Shown here one piece after another: positions 52,033 to 60,754 of a DNA stretch of 64,000 nucleotides (positions are counted from its first letter, which is position 1; the number at the start of each line of letters is the position of its first letter). The notes under the pieces were generated by a model. That model worked only from the letters and a program-made list of their open reading frames with translations, searched no databases and was not told where the DNA came from. Source of the DNA: Cytophagaceae bacterium (GTDB taxonomy: Bacteria; Bacteroidota; Bacteroidia; Cytophagales; Spirosomataceae); assembly GCA_027491195.1 (NCBI GenBank), contig JAIXWQ010000008.1, forward strand, positions 248,001 through 312,000. The letters run 5' to 3'. The translations under genes and the position numbers were made by a program.

Positions 52033-52947
52033 TTAATTCTCCCACATTTCTGCCTCTTTATCTTGCAGCTGTTGCTCTAATTTTTGGGACTTAAGTAAGG
52101 CCGCTTTTCCATCTCCAAATTGATCAAAAATATCTTTGTTAGCTGCATTTCCTTTCTTAATAATACGCGCACTAAAAAAACGTAAATCAAATGCATCAGC
52201 CATATTACGGTGCTGCATTTCGTTTGTTGAATTAAACCAAATGCAATTCGGATTGCTTTTGAAGAATTTATATACGTCTTTAAAACGGAAGGATGCTACG
52301 ATATCTTCCAAACCTGCATCGGAGGCAGACGCTGGAATTTTCAATGTAATCGCCTGAATATCAAAGTACAAACGAGAACGCTTGCGATCGATGATCGCAT
52401 CTTCTTTAATTTCTAAGATTGATAATTGCTTCGGAATGTAATATTCCACACCAGCAACGATTGGGCCTTTGTCGAAATCATCTACGGCTGGCTTCTCTGC
52501 ATTTGTTGTCTCTGCTTTCTTCGTTCCCCAGCCATCATCAGCTCCACCACCGGTAGCAGCAGCAGCAGGCTTTGCATCACCGCCAAAACCAGCAGCAATC
52601 TCTTCCGCCGTCAATCCGCCGTTTTCTAATTTTCCTTTAATCTTTAAGCGATCGATAAATTGATCTACACTTAACTTCGTGTTCAAAGAATCATTCGTGT
52701 ATGGAATCAAAAGACCCGCCTTCACACCATCGATTAAAAACTTCGAGATTTGATTATTTTCTGCAAAGAAGGGCTGATTGATCTTCTCATTCAAATCCAT
52801 TCTACGCCAAATTTGAGCTCGGTATTGAATATCCGCCTCGTCAATTGGGTGCGCTGAATTAGGATTCGGATTCGACGAAGTTTCTTGCGCAAAAACGCCC
52901 AAAGAAATCAAACAAAATCCCAAAATTAAACTATGCTTCAACTTCAT
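52033..52947 (-). CDS. gldN: Type IX secretion/gliding protein GldN (PorN)
   Basis: GldN is a periplasmic protein that forms ring structures with GldK at the outer membrane in the type IX secretion machine. This 304-residue protein has a signal peptide (about 1-20) and the domain seen in GldN (YRAQIWRRMDLNEKINQPFF and YIPKQLSILEIKEDAIIDRKR). A low-complexity stretch of Ala, Gly and Asp-rich residues (about 125-150) separates the two halves. It is the last gene of the gldKLMN operon and is followed by a terminator. Confidence 0.94.
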   Translation of the reverse strand: MKLKHSLILGFCLISLGVFAQETSSNPNPNSAHPIDEADIQYRAQIWRRMDLNEKINQPFFAENNQISKFLIDGVKAGLLIPYTNDSLNTKLSVDQFIDRLKIKGKLENGGLTAEEIAAGFGGDAKPAAAATGGGADDGWGTKKAETTNAEKPAVDDFDKGPIVAGVEYYIPKQLSILEIKEDAIIDRKRSRLYFDIQAITLKIPASASDAGLEDIVASFRFKDVYKFFKSNPNCIWFNSTNEMQHRNMADAFDLRFFSARIIKKGNAANKDIFDQFGDGKAALLKSQKLEQQLQDKEAEMWEN

Positions 52948-52957
52948 ATACTTATGA

Positions 52958-54550
52958 TTAATTCAATGGAATTACTTTCACAAACGAAAAAGGGATCGTT
53001 TCTACACTTCCTTTGAAATTCTTACGCTGTACACCTTTTACTTCAATACGGTAACGGTCACCTGATTGAGCTTGACCTGCTAGAGAAGAGATCGAACCAC
53101 CACCTGGTAGGGTAACGGAAGCCACACGCTTCGTGCCACGAGCTAGTGCCACTTCAATTTCGGAGACACGGTAATTCGCATCCTCTGGATTCGTTGCGGC
53201 GAAAGATTCATCTGCGATGGCTTTGGCATTCACAAAACGTAAACCTGCCGCATTCTCACCACTCTTATCGTTCAATTCAGTACCCGAACTACCTACAATT
53301 TTAATATCAGGTCTAGGTACACGACGTACTCTAAACGTTTCTTTACCTAATAAAGTACCTGCATTGTTCACATTTAACGTCACCGTAGACGAAGTAGGTA
53401 CAATCGTCACCTTGCCTTTATTTGTTCCTGCAATTGCCTCACCACCTTCAGCCGTAAAGCTTGGGTTCCAAAGCGCCCCTAAGCCAGCACTCGCTACACT
53501 CAAACGATTCGCACATCCTAAATAAAGAGCAGGCAAAGTTCCTGTCTCAATGTTATACGTAGGCTTTAACACAAAGTATTCCTTCGTGATTGTTTCCGTT
53601 TTAGGACCCGCTGGGCTCATATAAGAAACTGAGGCCGTATAGGTTTTCTTCGCTAAACCGTTTGCATCATATCCACCTCCAGAGGTTTTGAATTTGATTT
53701 GACCCCGGCCATCCACTACTTGCAACGGAGAACCATTATAACTCATACGCGGAGTGAATCCACTTGAAGTAGCCGCAATAAACACCTCAGCCTGGTATTC
53801 CATACCTGCCACCACTGTGTTTGCATTCGCAGAAACTTGCGCAAATACTTTGTCAAACTTAATCTCCTTCGCTCCTACTTTTCCCGCTAATTGATTCAAA
53901 ACCTCGGCTTCATAGCGGCGAATTTCTGATTGCTTCTGTGATAAAGTCGCTAAGGCAGCTGCCACTGGCGTATGCTCAAAATTGAATTCAGCAAAATCTT
54001 TGTTCGCTTGGTTCGGATCTTTCTGAGCTGATGGAATATCTTTTGCCTCTAAAGCTAAAGATTCAAACTTAGTTCCAGGATCAGCCGCAGCCGTTAATTC
54101 CTTCAAGTATTTATCAAACATCGGAATCAATTTATAAGCTTCGCCTTGCTTCGCGCCACCTACCATGATTTCATAAATCTTCTCCTCCTCTTTCGGATTC
54201 TTGATGTTACCCGTTTCTGGATCGATACCGCCAGCTGCTTCTAGCACCTGACCTTTTACGTTCTCGATATGACCAACTAACGCATCTGTGATACGTCTAA
54301 CTTCATTCGCTTTCTTCAACACATCTGCATAGGCAGCCGGATTAGGAAGCTCTTTAATCCGCTCCTCAATTCCTTGCACCATACCTTTACTTTTGTTCAA
54401 GGATGATTGATTTGCCATTTCTAAACTGCTATTTAATAAGGCAAATTTCTGCAATAAGGCATCACTCACCTGCAATGCTAGCAAGGCGGTTAATACCAAA
54501 TACATCATCCCGATCATTTTCTGCCGGGGGGTCTCTTTTAAACTTGCCAT
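52958..54550 (-). CDS. gldM: Gliding motility protein GldM (PorM)
   Basis: GldM is the long periplasmic shaft of the T9SS/gliding motor and, with GldL, uses proton flow. The 530-residue protein has the typical short cytoplasmic N-terminus (MASLKETPRQKMIGMMYLVLT), one membrane helix (about 14-32) and four beta-rich periplasmic domains. The KEIKFDKVFAQVSANANTVV and GKETFRVRRVPRPDIKI segments are typical. It overlaps neither neighbour and sits between gldL (2 bp) and gldN (10 bp) in the expected order. Confidence 0.96.
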   Translation of the reverse strand: MASLKETPRQKMIGMMYLVLTALLALQVSDALLQKFALLNSSLEMANQSSLNKSKGMVQGIEERIKELPNPAAYADVLKKANEVRRITDALVGHIENVKGQVLEAAGGIDPETGNIKNPKEEEKIYEIMVGGAKQGEAYKLIPMFDKYLKELTAAADPGTKFESLALEAKDIPSAQKDPNQANKDFAEFNFEHTPVAAALATLSQKQSEIRRYEAEVLNQLAGKVGAKEIKFDKVFAQVSANANTVVAGMEYQAEVFIAATSSGFTPRMSYNGSPLQVVDGRGQIKFKTSGGGYDANGLAKKTYTASVSYMSPAGPKTETITKEYFVLKPTYNIETGTLPALYLGCANRLSVASAGLGALWNPSFTAEGGEAIAGTNKGKVTIVPTSSTVTLNVNNAGTLLGKETFRVRRVPRPDIKIVGSSGTELNDKSGENAAGLRFVNAKAIADESFAATNPEDANYRVSEIEVALARGTKRVASVTLPGGGSISSLAGQAQSGDRYRIEVKGVQRKNFKGSVETIPFSFVKVIPLN

Positions 54551-54552
54551 AA

Positions 54553-55290
54553 TTAGCCTTTCATAGCTGTTAACATACTACCATATACTTGGTTCAAGGA
54601 CTGAATATTCGCGTTTAACTTCGCTAATTCTGCCTTGAATAATTCTGCATCCTTTTGCGTGGCTGCAATGTGCTCAACGCTCGAATTTACATTGCCATAG
54701 AAACCGTTTATCGCTTTCATGTGCTTGCTAGCCTCTTGGATTTCAGCTTCGTATACTGCGTTTAATTTCTCTAATGATTCACCCGCTTTCGCATAGTTTT
54801 GCGTGTATTTTGCCGCCTCAGAAGACGATGCAGAGATCGTAGCTAATGATTGTGATGCCTCAGAAACGGATTTATTTAAGCCCCCTAAAGACTCAGCTGA
54901 AGTCGTTAATGACTTAACGAAATTTTGAGTAGCACCTGTTGCCTTTGAAATTTCAGATAAACTATTCGCTGTATCGGTTAATGATTTTAAGCTCTTTGTT
55001 AAATGAGCGACTGCCTCAGCATCTAAACCTGGAACATCACCTGTATGACGTGCTGCTGCCGGACGAGGTGCCTCACCTGCTAATTCTGGATATACTTTTT
55101 CCCAGTCATACTGCTTTTCTGGAACTGATTTTAGATAAAGTACGCCAAATAAAATAAAGATAGCAGCCTCTGTAAACATACCGACCATCAACATCTCATT
55201 TGCACCAGTCCAGTGTAAAATTTTAAAAAGTGCTCCTACGATTACGATAGCGGCACCAAAACTGGCAATAACATTAATCGACTTTTCCAT
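54553..55290 (-). CDS. gldL: Gliding motility protein GldL (PorL)
   Basis: GldL is the cytoplasmic-membrane motor subunit. The 245-residue protein has two membrane helices (about 5-24 and 33-55). A conserved acidic residue, Glu41 in GMFTEAAIFILFG, lies in the second, the position thought to carry protons in GldL. The rest is a long coiled-coil-like cytoplasmic part with repeated serine- and alanine-rich heptads (about 90-240). It lies between gldK (40 bp) and gldM. Confidence 0.95.
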   Translation of the reverse strand: MEKSINVIASFGAAIVIVGALFKILHWTGANEMLMVGMFTEAAIFILFGVLYLKSVPEKQYDWEKVYPELAGEAPRPAAARHTGDVPGLDAEAVAHLTKSLKSLTDTANSLSEISKATGATQNFVKSLTTSAESLGGLNKSVSEASQSLATISASSSEAAKYTQNYAKAGESLEKLNAVYEAEIQEASKHMKAINGFYGNVNSSVEHIAATQKDAELFKAELAKLNANIQSLNQVYGSMLTAMKG

Positions 55291-55330
55291 TTTGCTTATT
55301 CTTAATAATAATAGATTTAGTTTTATTTAT

Positions 55331-56470
55331 TTATCTGGATGAAGGACGCCCTAAGTAACGCATCACGCATCTAAACCCAACATAGGATCTTTTGTTTTTT
55401 TCAAATTCGAACGTTCGCGTACCCGTCTCTAAATAGTATCCAATATCCTTCCACGAACCTCCACGAACTACTTTACGCGGATTAGAAGCATCACGATTCA
55501 TCGAGTTTAAGTCCCAAGTCACCGCTGAAGCATTCTCCTCAAAGGCATCTTCACACCATTCTGCTACGTTACCAGCCATGTTGTAAAGGCCGTAATCATT
55601 CGGACTATACGCGTTTGCTGGAGCCGTATATTCGTAACCATCGGCATCGTAATTACCCCGATGAGGTTTGAAATTCGCTAATAAACAGCCCTTTGCATTT
55701 GATAAATACGGGTTACCCCATGGATATTTCGCTGAAGCACGACCACCACGAGCTGCCCACTCCCACTCTGATTCAGTAGGTAAAGTGAAGCGAGGCAAAG
55801 CCGCTAAGCCCTGCGTCTTGCGGTAGCTATTCATTAATTTAGAACGCCAATCGCAGAAATATTTAGCTGCTGACCAGTTCACACCTACCACTGGATACAT
55901 ATCAAAGGCAGGGCTAGCGTAATAATTCTCCGTCATCGGATCTCCATACGTAAAATCGCGTGTCTGGTAGCCTGGCATCTTTAAATCTTCCGACCAACGC
56001 GTCGTATCAGGATAGTAATCAGACATAATTTTCGTCTCTCCTAGAACAGACAACGAATCACGTAATAGTGATTCCACAAACTGACGGTATTCGTAATTCG
56101 TAATCTCAGTGTCGTCCATAAAAAAGGCAGATACCGTTACTCTACGCGGAAAATTAATCGCTGAACGAGATGGATCTTCATCTCCTTGACCCATTAAATA
56201 ACTACCTGAGGGCACTAAAACCATGCCAAATGGAGTGGGCTGCGACCATCCTTTACGATTTACCGCAACGATTTCTCCGTTAAATACACCTGGATCTTCG
56301 GTAGCTGGCTTGAAGAACAAACCTTTTAAACCTTTAGATTTTGTTGACTTAGTAGAACTTAAGGTCTTTCCTCCCGAATTGCTTTTGGAACCGCAACTTT
56401 GAATCGCCACAGCGAGCACCACAAGGGAAAATAACCAGACTAGTTTCTTATTCAGATTATGAAAATTCAT
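55331..56470 (-). CDS. gldK: Gliding motility lipoprotein GldK (PorK)
   Basis: GldK is an outer-membrane lipoprotein that forms the T9SS ring with GldN. The 379-residue protein has the lipobox VAIQSC (lipid Cys near residue 26) and a formylglycine-generating-enzyme/sulfatase-modifying fold (about 75-375). Examples are GMVLVPSGSYLMGQ, TLPTESEWEWAARGG, NVAEWCEDAFEE and RVVRGGSWKD-like VVRGGSW. It is probably not an enzyme in this role. It begins the gldKLMN operon, with a candidate -7 element 95 bp upstream. Confidence 0.95.
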   Translation of the reverse strand: MNFHNLNKKLVWLFSLVVLAVAIQSCGSKSNSGGKTLSSTKSTKSKGLKGLFFKPATEDPGVFNGEIVAVNRKGWSQPTPFGMVLVPSGSYLMGQGDEDPSRSAINFPRRVTVSAFFMDDTEITNYEYRQFVESLLRDSLSVLGETKIMSDYYPDTTRWSEDLKMPGYQTRDFTYGDPMTENYYASPAFDMYPVVGVNWSAAKYFCDWRSKLMNSYRKTQGLAALPRFTLPTESEWEWAARGGRASAKYPWGNPYLSNAKGCLLANFKPHRGNYDADGYEYTAPANAYSPNDYGLYNMAGNVAEWCEDAFEENASAVTWDLNSMNRDASNPRKVVRGGSWKDIGYYLETGTRTFEFEKNKRSYVGFRCVMRYLGRPSSR

Positions 56471-56506
56471 ATACCTATTTAAATTTCTGTTTTTCTAAAC
56501 GTTTTA

Positions 56507-56523
56507 GGCAACGTAAAATTGCC
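56507..56523 (-). promoter_or_regulatory. Small hairpin in the gldK leader
   Basis: GGCAA and TTGCC (plus 56507-56511 and 56519-56523) can pair in the predicted 5' leader of gldK. The stem is only 5 bp, with no T-run, so a terminator is unlikely and any role is speculative. Confidence 0.25.
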
Positions 56524-56564
56524 TCTCATCAAAAATAAACTCCTCACAGAATTAACAAATTCCT

Positions 56565-56572
56565 CAAATTTA
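56565..56572 (-). promoter_or_regulatory. -7 element for gldKLMN
   Basis: On the minus strand this reads TAAATTTG, matching TAnnTTTG. It lies about 95 bp before the gldK ATG. A TTG is present at a shorter spacing (14 bp) rather than 19, so the promoter is only partly supported. Confidence 0.4.
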
Positions 56573-56624
56573 AAGGATTATTCTAACAATTATGACAGGT
56601 TTTAAAATAATTTTAAAGGCCTAG

Positions 56625-57617
56625 CTATAAAATCCTGAACCTAGGGGTTCGTATGGGAGCAGGCTTCTGCCGAATACTTCTTTCAGGAATCCGGAACCTC
56701 AAAAACACTTCATGGGACAAAGGCTTCTTATTCAGAGAATTAGAGGTAGTTATATCCATCGCATAACCGATATCTAATTTGTTTTGAAGTACAGAAACAC
56801 CTAGCAATCCCATAGCAGCATCCCCGTTTCGATAGGCTCCTCCAGCATAAATTAGTTTATTATAATAGACGCGAGCACCTGCTTCTGGGACGATTTGGCC
56901 AGAATAATAACGCACTAATCCATAGGGCAATAGATCGAAATAATCACTTAAGTAGATTTCACCACTTCCATGCAGAGCAAAAACTCTTTCTAAAGGCATG
57001 AACGCTGTCGCCCCTCTAAAATCAAAAACAGGAGCCGTCAAATGGTCCGCCGTCAATCCAACCTGCCAGTTTTCTCTTGAATACACTACCCCTAAGCCTA
57101 GATCGGGCTGTGTCTGACTGATGGGTGAGCCTGAAATCAAGTTTGCGACCGGATCATTCGGGTCTCTAACGCGAAATGCACGACCATCGTACGCTTTCGT
57201 TTGCAAGCCGGCTGAAAGTCCAAAAGACCACATGCCGTCGCCACGATTCAAATGATAAGCTCCTTGGAGTTGAATTAACTGCTGAGATACCCCAGAAGGT
57301 GTTTTATCGGAATAAAATTGAAGACCAAATCCAACGGAAGGAGCTAAACTAAAAGACCCCGCTAACCAGGCAGTACCTAAGGTACCACTACCGTCCGTCG
57401 AGGTGCTATAACCAGACCATTGGTCTCTCACTTGAAGCGCAAAATAATTAGCTGATTTCCATCCCGAATAGGCTGGATTAACGATGTTCGAATTAGCCGA
57501 AAAAATACTGAATTGAGGGCTTTGCTGGGCGAATGTAGGTAGACAAGTCAATAGCAGAAAGCATCCCAAAATCTGGGAAAAGCAACGCCTAGGTAGTAGA
57601 CTCAATTGAAATGTCAT
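56625..57617 (-). CDS. porP: PorP/SprF family type IX secretion outer membrane protein
   Basis: PorP/SprF proteins are outer-membrane barrels that help secrete or attach T9SS substrates; PorP in Porphyromonas lies directly upstream of porKLMN, as here. This 330-residue protein has a signal peptide after the ATG at 57617 (about 1-31, ending near FAQQ). The PQFSIFSANSNIVNPAYSGW start is the family hallmark, followed by a beta-barrel. A longer frame starting at a TTG in the hemD terminator (57662) is rejected. Other PorP copies pair with large adhesins; none is beside it here. Confidence 0.88.
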   Translation of the reverse strand: MTFQLSLLPRRCFSQILGCFLLLTCLPTFAQQSPQFSIFSANSNIVNPAYSGWKSANYFALQVRDQWSGYSTSTDGSGTLGTAWLAGSFSLAPSVGFGLQFYSDKTPSGVSQQLIQLQGAYHLNRGDGMWSFGLSAGLQTKAYDGRAFRVRDPNDPVANLISGSPISQTQPDLGLGVVYSRENWQVGLTADHLTAPVFDFRGATAFMPLERVFALHGSGEIYLSDYFDLLPYGLVRYYSGQIVPEAGARVYYNKLIYAGGAYRNGDAAMGLLGVSVLQNKLDIGYAMDITTSNSLNKKPLSHEVFLRFRIPERSIRQKPAPIRTPRFRIL

Positions 57618-57650
57618 TCGTTGGATAAAAATTGCTAGGCTAAAATAATA

Positions 57651-57677
57651 AAAAAGCCTCAAGGTATGAGGCTTTTT
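57651..57677 (-). terminator. Intrinsic terminator after hemD
   Basis: AAAAAGCCTC (57651-57660) pairs with GAGGCTTTTT (57668-57677) around AAGGTAT. It has runs on both sides, so it works in either direction; on the minus strand it ends hemD 2 bp after the gene. porP starts only 34 bp further on, so its own promoter must be compact or absent. Confidence 0.75.
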
Positions 57678-57679
57678 TA

Positions 57680-58459
57680 TTATTTATTTACTTGCTTGAT
57701 GTAATGTTCAAGAGCACCTGTCATGGAAGGTGCATTCGGCATAGGTGCCTGAATGTCGACAATTAATCCTGCATCAACCACCGCTTGTGCCGTTGTAGGC
57801 CCGAATGCCGCTAGGCGGGTGTTATTTTGCTTAAAGTCAGGGAAGTTATGGAACAAAGAAGTGATGCCTGATGGGCTAAAGAAAGCAATCACATCGTAAA
57901 ATACCTCTTCTAAATCGGATAAATCAGCCGAAACCGTTTCATACATCACAGCCTCCGTTAACTGGAAGTCGTTCGTTCCCATGTAATCTGGAAGGTCTTT
58001 TTGGCGCTTATTAGAGCAAGGGAAAAGGAATTTTTCCGTCTTGTGCTTCTTAATAATTTCCAAAAGATCTAACGCAGTTTTCGTTCCTGTAAAGACTTTA
58101 CGCTTACGGATAACGATATATTTTTGTAAGTAATTCGCTGTCTGTTCTGTGATACAGAAGTACTTCATATCAGTAGGCACCTCGATCTTCGCCTCTTTGC
58201 ACATGCGGAAGAAGTGATCTATCGCGTGACGAGAAGTAAAAATGATAGCCGTATGTTGAAGAATTTCAATTTTCTGCTTTCTGAAATCCTTGTATGCGAT
58301 TCCTTGTACTTCAATAAAAGGTCTAAAGTCCACTTTTACGTTGTACTTTTTTTCTATTTCAAAGTAAGGTGATTTTGCATCTGCAGGGGCAGACTGAGTC
58401 ACTAAAATACTTTTTACTTTCTTTAATCGACTCGTTTCTTCGGTAGCAGTTTTACTCAT
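57680..58459 (-). CDS. hemD: Uroporphyrinogen-III synthase
   Basis: HemD cyclises hydroxymethylbilane to uroporphyrinogen III. The 259-residue protein matches the weakly conserved HemD family: two alpha/beta domains, ILVTQSAPADAKSPY at the N-terminus, IIFTSRHAIDHFF, YFCITEQTANYL, VIAFFSPSGITSLF and LAAFGPTTAQAV. The last two are the family motifs. It has its own promoter and terminator. hemC lies about 14 kb away, so the two steps are not in one operon. Confidence 0.88.
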   Translation of the reverse strand: MSKTATEETSRLKKVKSILVTQSAPADAKSPYFEIEKKYNVKVDFRPFIEVQGIAYKDFRKQKIEILQHTAIIFTSRHAIDHFFRMCKEAKIEVPTDMKYFCITEQTANYLQKYIVIRKRKVFTGTKTALDLLEIIKKHKTEKFLFPCSNKRQKDLPDYMGTNDFQLTEAVMYETVSADLSDLEEVFYDVIAFFSPSGITSLFHNFPDFKQNNTRLAAFGPTTAQAVVDAGLIVDIQAPMPNAPSMTGALEHYIKQVNK

Positions 58460-58507
58460 AATCGTACAATTTTGGCCAGAAAAACACCGGCCCTAAAATT
58501 CAGAGTG

Positions 58508-58515
58508 CAAATATA
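58508..58515 (-). promoter_or_regulatory. -7 element for hemD
   Basis: Plus CAAATATA reads TATATTTG on the minus strand, a full TAnnTTTG match, about 49 bp before the hemD ATG. The -33 region is TTTTC rather than TTG. A small GGCC/GGCC hairpin lies in the leader between the element and the start codon. Confidence 0.45.
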
Positions 58516-58545
58516 CGACAATTTTTTAGAGAAAATTATCCTGCG

Positions 58546-59724
58546 TTAGATGTAAGTAGGAAAAATTAATTCCCTGATACCAAACAAGATAATCTGTCCT
58601 TCGATGATAAGAAGGTAGATAAAAAGAAACAAACGAGGGAAGGAAAAGCTGCGTTGGAAACTTTGGAAAAAATACACGAACCGAAACAGGAAATACCCAT
58701 CCACTAAGTAAAGTACCGATGAAAAATCAATGGATTTGCTAGGCCCCACATACACGGCGAAAAAACAAATCGAGGCAAATAGAAGTGTAAAAAACTGCAA
58801 ATTCGTCTGCAAGGATTTGAAATAGTGCACATTCGCTAATCCCTTCAGCTTAAATAAGTCGGTGAATAAATAGTACACAAAATACCGGGAAATAAAGAGC
58901 AAGAAGGAAAGGCCCAGTTTAGAGAAGATAAAGAACAAACTAGGCCAAAGCGCCACAAAATTATCTCCATTGCTAAAAAACTCATCTTTTTGAATCGTTT
59001 TAAAGCCCACTAAATAGGCTAAACACGAAGTAAGCAAGCTGAGTGTAAAAAGGACCAATACATTAGGCAAGGCGAAAGGGCGGCGCATCCAAACCTCATC
59101 CTTCACCTCCCAACGAATCCAATCTGAATAGCGGTAAAATGAGGTAAATACCCGGGGATAGGCGGCAAAAAGCAAGCCCAAACAGGTCATTAGAGAGAGA
59201 ATACTCAATAAAAAGAAATTAGAAAAGGGAGCTCCTGACCTGGTTTGTAAGGAAAAGAAATCCGCCTTTTCAGCCACTACGACCTTTTCATCGCGTTCGA
59301 CCTTGAAATCGGATGGCAAACCCTGCAAATCTTCCAGATAAACCGTCAAAACCAGTTTATCCTCTTTCGCTAAGCTATCCATTGGAATTCGATAGACCTC
59401 TCCTTTTCGGAGAGTCTTGAACAAGGTTCCTTGCAGAAAAAGGTGGTAATTTTCTGAGGGATAGATGGCTAGGTAGGCTTTGGGAAAATCACCTGGGTGG
59501 ATTTCTAAAGACTTCGAATGGTAGGCATAATGCTTTGAGGACACATAGGGCAAGAAACTTTTCCAGGCTTCCTGGTAAACAAGCCAATCCCGATCAAAGG
59601 AATACACCTTTTTCCAAGCTGCTTGACCCGTAAAAGCCAATAACAACAAAGCCCATAAAAAAAATCTGCTCACCGTTTTTCGCGAAGAAATCAGATGAGC
59701 AGATTTTAAGAAGAAAGGAATCAT
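58546..59724 (-). CDS. DUF4271 domain-containing membrane protein
   Basis: This 392-residue membrane protein has an N-terminal signal-like segment (about 18-36), a beta-rich extracytoplasmic region (40-160) and then about five or six membrane helices in the DUF4271 region (about 175-390). Typical features are the SYF...YLFTDLFKLKG patch and the C-terminal LLIIEGQIILFGIREL helix. DUF4271 genes often sit beside hemD in Bacteroidota, as here, but their function is unknown. It is downstream of sucD (19-bp gap). Confidence 0.82.
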   Translation of the reverse strand: MIPFFLKSAHLISSRKTVSRFFLWALLLLAFTGQAAWKKVYSFDRDWLVYQEAWKSFLPYVSSKHYAYHSKSLEIHPGDFPKAYLAIYPSENYHLFLQGTLFKTLRKGEVYRIPMDSLAKEDKLVLTVYLEDLQGLPSDFKVERDEKVVVAEKADFFSLQTRSGAPFSNFFLLSILSLMTCLGLLFAAYPRVFTSFYRYSDWIRWEVKDEVWMRRPFALPNVLVLFTLSLLTSCLAYLVGFKTIQKDEFFSNGDNFVALWPSLFFIFSKLGLSFLLFISRYFVYYLFTDLFKLKGLANVHYFKSLQTNLQFFTLLFASICFFAVYVGPSKSIDFSSVLYLVDGYFLFRFVYFFQSFQRSFSFPRLFLFIYLLIIEGQIILFGIRELIFPTYI

Positions 59725-59743
59725 TCCTTGAAATTAATTCAAC

Positions 59744-60622
59744 TTATTTAGCAGCTAATGCTTTGATCATTGTCTCGCCAATATCAGCTGGAGAGTAAAC
59801 CACGTGGATTCCACACTCTTGCATGATTTTCATTTTAGCTTCTGCTGTGTCATCAGCACCACCGATGATCGCACCTGCGTGACCCATACGACGTCCTTTC
59901 GGAGCTGTTTGGCCAGCAATGAATCCTACGACTGGTTTACGGTTACCGTCAGCCTTAATCCAACGAGCCGCTTCCGCTTCCATACCGCCACCGATCTCAC
60001 CGATCATCACGATACCTTCTGTTTCTGGGTCATTCATTAATAATTCAACCGCCTCTTTCGTTGTTGTTCCGATGATTGGATCACCACCGATACCGATGGC
60101 AGTTGTTTGGCCTAAACCTGCTTTCGTTAATTGATCTACTGCTTCGTATGTTAAGGTACCTGATTTAGAAACGATACCTACGCGACCTTTTTGGAAGATA
60201 AAGCCTGGCATGATACCTACTTTACACTCATCAGCCGTCATTACACCTGGACAGTTAGGTCCGATTAAACGGCAGTCATAGTTTGAAATATATTCTTTTG
60301 CTACGATCATATCTTTCGTAGGGATACCCTCCGTGATACAAATAATCACTTTAATTCCTGCATCTGCCGCTTCCATAATCGCATCCGCAGCAAACGCTGG
60401 TGGAACGAAAATGATCGATGTATCTGCTCCTGTAGAAGCCACCGCATCCGCTACCGTATTGAAAATAGGGCGATCTAAGTGCTTAGCACCACCTTTTCCG
60501 GGAGTAACTCCACCTACCACTTGCGTGCCGTAAGCGATCATTTGCTCCGCGTGAAAAGTTCCCTCAGTTCCTGTGAAACCTTGAACAATAATTTTTGAAT
60601 TCTTATTTACTAAAACACTCAT
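59744..60622 (-). CDS. sucD: Succinate-CoA ligase (ADP/GDP-forming) alpha subunit
   Basis: SucD carries the CoA-binding and catalytic histidine half of the TCA-cycle enzyme that makes ATP or GTP from succinyl-CoA. The 292-residue protein has the N-terminal [16 protein letters not shown] CoA-binding motif, [17 protein letters not shown] and the phosphohistidine GHAGAIIGG. sucC, the beta subunit, is not adjacent. Its promoter lies in the 132-bp gap shared with recN and overlaps a palindrome. Confidence 0.97.
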   Translation of the reverse strand: MSVLVNKNSKIIVQGFTGTEGTFHAEQMIAYGTQVVGGVTPGKGGAKHLDRPIFNTVADAVASTGADTSIIFVPPAFAADAIMEAADAGIKVIICITEGIPTKDMIVAKEYISNYDCRLIGPNCPGVMTADECKVGIMPGFIFQKGRVGIVSKSGTLTYEAVDQLTKAGLGQTTAIGIGGDPIIGTTTKEAVELLMNDPETEGIVMIGEIGGGMEAEAARWIKADGNRKPVVGFIAGQTAPKGRRMGHAGAIIGGADDTAEAKMKIMQECGIHVVYSPADIGETMIKALAAK

Positions 60623-60660
60623 TTGCTAGGGGTTATAATAACGTAGGCGAAAATTTTTTC

Positions 60661-60694
60661 CAAAGGTACAAAATATTGATAAAAATTATCAAAA
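60661..60694 (-). promoter_or_regulatory. Bacteroidota-type promoter for sucD
   Basis: On the minus strand, TTTTG (plus 60690-60694), 21 bp and TACCTTTG (plus CAAAGGTA at 60661-60668) fit the pattern with a slightly long spacer. The inverted repeat at 60676-60692 lies between the two boxes. Confidence 0.45.
60676..60692. promoter_or_regulatory. Perfect inverted repeat in the sucD-recN divergent promoter region
   Basis: TTGATAA and TTATCAA form perfect 7-bp arms around AAA. It occupies the spacer and part of the -33 box of the sucD promoter, so it is a candidate repressor site, perhaps also affecting recN. No regulator is encoded next to it. Confidence 0.4.
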
Positions 60695-60754
60695 TCCTGA
60701 TTGATACGCGAAATAAAAATGCGAACAATTTTTTTTGCGTAAATTGCCTACTCT

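Noticed and set aside
57618-57662. A longer start for porP at a TTG
   Set aside because: It would lie within the hemD terminator stem. The ATG at 57617 gives a proper signal peptide.
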